Assembly: GCA_037367405.1 (NCBI GenBank)
Contig: JAZKJV010010131.1
Coordinates: 682,001-746,000, forward strand
Source: Ottelia alismoides
Taxonomy: Eukaryota; Streptophyta; Magnoliopsida; Alismatales; Hydrocharitaceae
DNA length: 64,000 nt
Direction: 5' to 3'
Shown here piece by piece: positions 59,001-64,000 of this stretch. Position 1 is the stretch's first letter. The number at the start of each line of letters is the position of its first letter. Below the pieces are notes generated by a model. The model saw nothing but the letters and a program-made list of their open reading frames with translations. It was not told where the DNA came from and made no database searches. The position numbers and the translations under genes are program-made.

Positions 59001-59874
59001 ACAGTTGTTGTGACTGCTTGTAGCAGCAGCAGGAGCTCTAGTTGAGGCTTGGCAGCAGCATGGGCTTCAAGGAAAGTTCTAGCAGTAGTAGCGGCTTCAA
59101 TTGAAGAGGGATCAATAGATGTAGCTGCCCATGGGGTAGCTCCAGGCATTAGAGGAACAGTGGGAAGCTGGTGCTTGATGGAAGAATGCAACAAGAGGTT
59201 TCCAACAAAATAGAGGAAGGATGGGGTTCTCGGCTGAGGATTTTGAGAAAAAGAGTTTAGGGGGTTTTTGGGATTTTTATAAGGGGGTGGGTATGCTTTT
59301 ATCTAGACAAGTGGATAAGTTTGGTCCAAGTGGAAGGGGGAAAAAAGAAAAATGGAGGCAGCTGCTTGCTATTGGAATCCAGATTTTTTTATTTTTTTTA
59401 CATTCTCTCTCTCTCTTATTTGAATATTAAAGTTGATTGTATTCATAACTCGAATATCTGATTTTTGATGTTCAAAGGCTCTTTTGATCGTCTCTTAGTG
59501 ACGATCAAAATGAGTATAATATTCATATGTTTTGTATCAAGTTTGAATTCCTGAAAATCTCGAGATACAGTCTCGATTTGTGACTAAATTTTGTGATTTT
59601 AAAATATCAAATGACCTCTGATTGACGAGCGGTCGATTCTTTTGGTCTTATTTTGTCGAATCGAATTTTTGATTTATCTCGATTTGTTTTGCAATTTCCA
59701 ATTTGTGTCGCGACTTTTCTGATGGCACGCTTTACTGATCATCTTTTGGTCAAGCGACCAAACGAATTTTGATTTATGATTAATAGATTGTTCTAGGTTT
59801 ATTCAATATTAATTGAACATTAATTGGTCATGAAGTTCCTTAATCAGGTCGGATTTGAAGATCTGGATGTTACA
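56030..59874 (-). mobile_element. 5' LTR of the Tekay-like element
   Basis: It is 3845 bp, starts TGTAACATCC and ends ..GATCTCACA on minus. It aligns with the 3' LTR remnant except for the hAT (absent here) and the first ~500 bases (only here). The open frame 59194-58850 (Leu/Ala-rich, CAG repeats) lies in the transcribed part and has no domain; the other copy breaks it, so I treat it as noncoding. Confidence 0.93.
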
Positions 59875-59879
59875 CATGG

Positions 59880-60199
59880 GAATTTTAATGGTCTTTTAAT
59901 CCTTTAAAGTTCATGTACTAAAGTTTCTATGGTAAAATATTATTGTGTGCTTAATTGTTCCCATGCATGTCTAGTTCATCCCCAAACATATATAATTTAG
60001 CTTCTTTCGTAAACGTGAGTATACATATGTAATATGCATAAGAATATATAACATACATGTCTTTCATCTTGTGGGGCATATTGATGGCATATAAAAATAT
60101 TTTATCATATAAATCAGTTGCATATTAGCCCCTTCAAGATGACACAATTTGTATGACTTGTGATGATTTGCTTTCTTAAACCATTTCTTGTATCATATG
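59880..60199. other. Unassigned, probably the rest of the LTR cut at 49760
   Basis: AT-rich, with no open frame. Position relative to the CATGG duplication makes it the pre-insertion neighbour of 49760. Confidence 0.4.
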
Positions 60200-60418
60200 T
60201 AATGCTTTATTACTTTAAAAAAATTTTTCTTGCATAACATGTAGTGGTTTACCTTTACAAACTATTTTCCTACATAATGTATAAACCATTTCCTTGCATA
60301 TCTGTATCGGTTTACCGTTATAAACCATTTCCTTGCATACTTGTATTGGTTTACCTTTATAAACCATTTCCTTGCATACTTATATTGGTTTGCCTTTATA
60401 AATCATTTCTTTAAGTAA
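60200..60418. repeat. 39-bp tandem array
   Basis: Unit starts 'ataaaccatttccttgcat' at 60281, 60320, 60359 and 60398 (last one partial and diverged) are spaced exactly 39 bp apart. The unit also contains '(tt/tc)ggtttacctttat'. More diverged units precede it ('tagtggtttaccttta' at 60242 and earlier). Confidence 0.88.
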
Positions 60419-61477
60419 CTTTTCATGCACCTCCATTGTTATGTTTTTAACCGCAGGCACTTACAGTCCATGACATGACATGACATTTTATCTACAACTA
60501 TAGAGGACTTAGCTTTTGTCTATGTAGTTCCTTGCAACCATACGTCCCTTGTGGCGTCACTTTTTGGGCAAACACGACCCCTTGCGATCATCCATATGAC
60601 TCTTTAGAAGCTAGTGCCTTAGTTTCCTGTAGCTTATAATTCATGACAATATTATTTCAAGCATTGATATAGTTGGACTTTTGACCAGTATTTATTTCAT
60701 GCTAACAAGAATGTACATAGGTTGACTGCAATACCTAGTTTTGTATATACACTACATTAATGAGTAAAATCCATCTTAATTTGTTATTAGTCTTTTCCTC
60801 CGTTCATTATGAAATTGGTTATGTATAAAACAATGAAGGCTAATGCACTTCCATAAGAATTTCTAATCAAACTAATATACATGATTGTGAATTTAAGCTT
60901 CTCAGCAATATAAGAACGAATAAATGCTTATATTGTAGTTACAGTTTCCCATTAAGTTCTTTGGCCACTTCTTCGAACCCAACCTACTAAGCAAAAAAAG
61001 GCTAAGACAGGACTAAATAAAATATAGAGAATATGGTAAATTCAGCATTTTCGCAACATAATTAAATGATATAGATGAATTTAGCTTCAACATATTTAAT
61101 TTCTCTCTTCTATGACTATTGAGAAAGAAAGTTCGCTAACTATGAGTTGTTACTACTATCAATATTTCCAGTGCCTCATTTAGAAGTAATAAGTGCATGG
61201 ATCTAAAGCAAATAAGGATATCAATAATGGTGTCTGGCATGCAAATCTCAAGGTAAGATGAAGTTGGACTAATTACAAATAAATATACAAAAGCCATCTT
61301 CCATGATAAATTCACGACAACTAAGATTATAAAAACGACATACTCGCATGTTAAATTCCATCGTGTATGTATATGCATGTTTTTAGGATATGAAAATACA
61401 TTATTCTTATTCCAAATAACATCATGTGGATGCTTGAGAAAAACATACAAGCTCATATAAATCCTTCGCATGATTAC
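60419..61477. other. No gene seen
   Basis: A short (TGACA)n run lies near 60473. The minus-strand frame 61136-61546 overlaps the next LTR edge and has no recognisable domain. Confidence 0.45.
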
Positions 61478-62754
61478 TGTTGGACATGCGAGCCCACGGC
61501 GAGCCATTATGCAATAAATGTTATTACGAATTTCATTCCCTGACATGAAATGAAAAATAAATCATTTGCATAATAGGTCCCTTAGTACAATTAGGGTTAT
61601 GTACCATGGTCATCTTAATGATCATACAGCTGTTGATTCAGTAATTGAATCATAGAGGCTGGTGCTTGAATGAATATCTAATGAGTTAGATTGAGGACTC
61701 ATCAAGCACCGTCAAATGATTGTTGAGAGATGATCTCCATCCTGAGTAGGAGATGACAATCCTTTCTCAGTTAGGCTGATATCTGACCGACTTGTTGATG
61801 CAGGTCCTCTGCATAGGAATAGAGATTCGGAGGTGTCAGATTAGTTAGGTCAAAGATTTGACTTAACGAGATCGAGATAACCAAAGTCCTATATCGTATA
61901 CTATCACGATACAGGCACGCATCCTCTGACCGGAGACAGATATGTTACTATATGCCAGAATATGTACATTTGGCAGACCAATAGATTGATGACCTAATCA
62001 AGGTCTATACACCGGCACGCTGGTGTGCATGTAAGGGCATATGAGTAATACGATCTCTCAAAGGGATCATACAGGTTCAGTTACTGACCTAGAAGACATG
62101 AGCTCACTCATGAGATATTAAGAAGAATCAAATTCTGTGCATGGTCGTTTCACTTTGGAAGGTTGACTGAATTTGTAGGTTTGATATATACTTTTAAAAA
62201 GTGTATGATTAAGACCTAGGTATGGTATATGCTTTTGTAAAGTATATGATCGATACCGACTCCCAATGATCGAATGAGAAACTTACTGATAAAATCCTGA
62301 AGTAGATAGTGTAAAGTTGATCTAATACTTCGGGTTTATTCTAAGTCTTCCAGTATACAGGATGTACAGGTATTGGGAATACCTTAGGGTGATGTGATCA
62401 TAAACGATTGTATAACCATGACGCTTCCATTCCTAGGGAGTGATGAAACGGGTCTGGATTTTAGTGACTCCTCTCAGTAGAGAAGTAATCTGATCTTAGT
62501 CCAAATGTTGGACATTGATCTGAATGTGATTCAGATGCAATGAGAAGATTAGATTTGTGGTCTTGATTTAATCAAGCATTTATGGGAGGCCTGCGACCTG
62601 GATTTGAGATATGATCTCAATATCCAAGTCACTATACATGGAACAATACAATCGTTCTGTCCTTATCTCCAAGTATCTGCGAAGAAAGCGCATTATCCTT
62701 GAATGGGTTCAGGATAATTTCATTGTTGATATTATGTATCCGAGCATTGAGAAA

Positions 62755-62980
62755 ATTGATAATTAAATGTGATTTAATTATCATGAGTAATATGAATTTG
62801 ATTCATATTATAAAGAGAGTTATCTAAGATAATTAAATGTGATTTAATTATCAAAGATGTGAATAATATGAATGTGATTCATATTATTTGAGAACTAGAG
62901 AATAGAGATCCAAGATGATTAAATGTGATTTATTTATCATGGATATGAATAATGTGGATAGAAATATCCATATTAGTCAT
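62755..62980. repeat. Repeated 'gataattaaatgtgattta' motifs in the LTR U3
   Basis: Near-copies start at about 62758, 62829 and 62918, each followed by 'attatca'; 'gaatatgaat.tgattcatatta' palindromic text alternates with them. The sister copy (about 10720-11010, inverted) has the same pattern, so it is an old feature of the family. Confidence 0.6.
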
Positions 62981-63533
62981 ATATATTATAAATGTGATTT
63001 ATAATATATAAGAGAGAGCTATTTGTAATTTACATTTGTTAATTAAATGTTAATGTAAATTGGATTCACATTGGACATTGAATTGAAAAGGTAATTTACA
63101 TTTTATTTTGGGTTGTGAATATGATTCACAAATTTTTCAATGGCAAGATTGCAATGTCTAGAAAATAATTGTGAATTATTTTTGTAGAATAATTTGCAAC
63201 AAAAGTTGTTGCATAATCTTGGAGATTACAATATAGAGATGAGATCCACCTTCCATATATATGGAGTGGACGACCACCACTCCTATTAGGAATGTGTGGC
63301 TGTCCCATCCTTCCAACATGGAAGGAGGCACTCTCTCTCCTATGATCTCCAAGAGATCTTGATTTAATTTGGTGATTTAATTATATTGATTTATCAATAT
63401 ATATTTAATCAAAATTAAATTAATGGTTGTTGGTTTTTACCAACACAAATCTTAGCCATTAAAAGAAAGACAATCAATGAGAGCCATTGGATTTGTGGTC
63501 TCCATGGATTGAGATCTATGGATCCCAAAATAT

Positions 63534-63542
63534 TATAAAAGG
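63534..63542 (+). promoter_or_regulatory. TATA box of the plus-strand LTR
   Basis: 'tataaaagg' followed about 50 bp later by a (CT)-rich leader. The same arrangement is seen at 3130, and in degenerate form on minus near 10360. Confidence 0.6.
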
Positions 63543-64000
63543 AGAGGCACCCATTTACTCTTCTTTACACATATGAGAATGTAAGCCTTTCTCTCTCTCT
63601 TTCTCTCTACACGTCAGCCCTCTCTCTTCCTCTCTCATGGCAGTCCACCATGGATGCCCTAGAGGGAGTCTCCATCGCCGCAGCGTCGTCGTTATGTTGC
63701 CCGATCGATTGCTCATGGATCTCCGTCTCCTTTGGTGTGCTTCGCTCGTGAAGAAGACATCGTATCTCATGTGTCGAGATCAGGAGATCCGCCGCTTGGA
63801 TCATCAATATGGATTGCGAGAAGCACGTGTTTCATCAACACGCTCGCAAGCGTTTTTTCCGTCGGATCAGACTTGAGACAGGAGGTCTCTTCGTTTAGAG
63901 ACTCGATCGCAACCACGCTTCAAGAGGTAATATGATTACTTGTTTGTGGTTTAAACGAAACGATCCAAGAAGTGTTCTTGGATCATGTGGTTTCGTCAAA

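Larger units (their letters stand above)
49766..59874 (-). mobile_element. Tekay-like Ty3/gypsy element with internal deletion
   Basis: On minus it begins TGTAACATCC (59874) and ends ..TATCACA (49766). Flanks CATGG at 49761-49765 and 59875-59879 are an exact 5-bp target duplication. Order on minus: 5' LTR (59874-56030), exact primer site (56026-56015), gag, start of pol (protease), then directly the interior of the 3' LTR at 54378. The RT, RNase H, integrase, polypurine tract and first approximately 500 bases of the 3' LTR are missing. Long LTRs, a DSGATHSF protease and iMet priming fit Tekay/Del chromoviruses; without integrase this stays an inference. Confidence 0.92.
61478..63999 (+). mobile_element. 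First 2.5 kb of a plus-strand LTR (TGTTGG family), running off the window
   Basis: It begins TGTTGGACATGCG. The body aligns with the reverse complement of 9894-15892, lacking its hAT. AT-rich U3 has repeated 'taattaaatgtgatttaattatca' type inverted text (62755-62980), then a TATA box at 63534, a CT-rich leader and 'gaggtaatatg' near 63925. No coding sequence is reached. If this is a 5' LTR, the element body lies beyond the window. Confidence 0.8.

Noticed and set aside
58850..59194. 114-residue minus-strand open frame rich in Leu/Ala with CAG repeats
   Set aside because: It lies inside the Tekay-like 5' LTR, and the matching region of the 3' LTR (53877-54113) is frameshifted and stopped. It is noncoding LTR sequence.
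60200..60418. CRISPR-like spaced repeats
   Set aside because: The repeats are contiguous 39-bp tandem units without unique spacers, in plant nuclear DNA.
1..63999. A previously undescribed biological system
   Set aside because: All recognisable coding traces belong to known plant transposon families, and all are broken. Unassigned stretches have no intact genes or conserved structure I could support.

Overview
This is nuclear DNA from a flowering plant. Nearly all the recognisable content is transposable elements: Ty3/gypsy elements of the Athila, chromovirus and Tekay-like types, a copia-style LTR family, an RTE-clade LINE, hAT elements and a CACTA-derived fragment. The rest is AT-rich sequence without intact genes. 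I found no host gene, tRNA, rRNA or CRISPR array that I can support, and every protein-coding trace is a broken transposon gene. The species cannot be named from this window.

Layout. Positions 1-2464 hold a decayed Athila-type gag with its leader and a GC-richer tail. Positions 2890-3600 resemble the promoter half of an LTR family that recurs twice more. From 3600 to about 9890 there is mostly unassigned AT-rich DNA, with a CACTA-derived fragment (7340-7747) and hAT-like relics. Positions 9894-15892 are a minus-strand LTR split by a 3.6 kb hAT element (11749-15354) that has a perfect 8-bp target duplication and a dead transposase. Positions 16441-19942 are an Athila-like LTR carrying a GC-rich 754-bp hAT miniature element.

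Positions 20289-44170 are a three-level nest. A chromovirus (LTR, gag, protease // RT, RNase H, integrase, chromodomain) is split at its protease/RT junction by an 18.8 kb Athila element (22604-41434). The 5' LTR of that Athila is in turn split by a minus-strand RTE LINE (23197-26355). Removing the Athila and one target-site copy rejoins the chromovirus reading frame. The two Athila LTRs differ by an inverted block of about 90 bp.

Positions 44850-45570 hold an antisense, heavily decayed gypsy RT, and 46441-49020 is LTR-like sequence. Positions 49766-59874 are a minus-strand Tekay-like element with matching CATGG target duplications. It has a gag and a protease, but an internal deletion removed the rest of pol and the start of the 3' LTR. 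Its 3' LTR holds a 1.3 kb hAT element, and its 5' LTR preserves the empty site. Positions 60200-60418 are a 39-bp tandem array. Positions 61478-63999 are the first part of a plus-strand LTR of the same family as 9894-15892, running off the window.

No functional pathway operates here. The value of the window is as an insertion chronology with internal controls: sister LTRs, empty sites and rejoined frames. I did not find evidence of a novel biological system and do not claim one.
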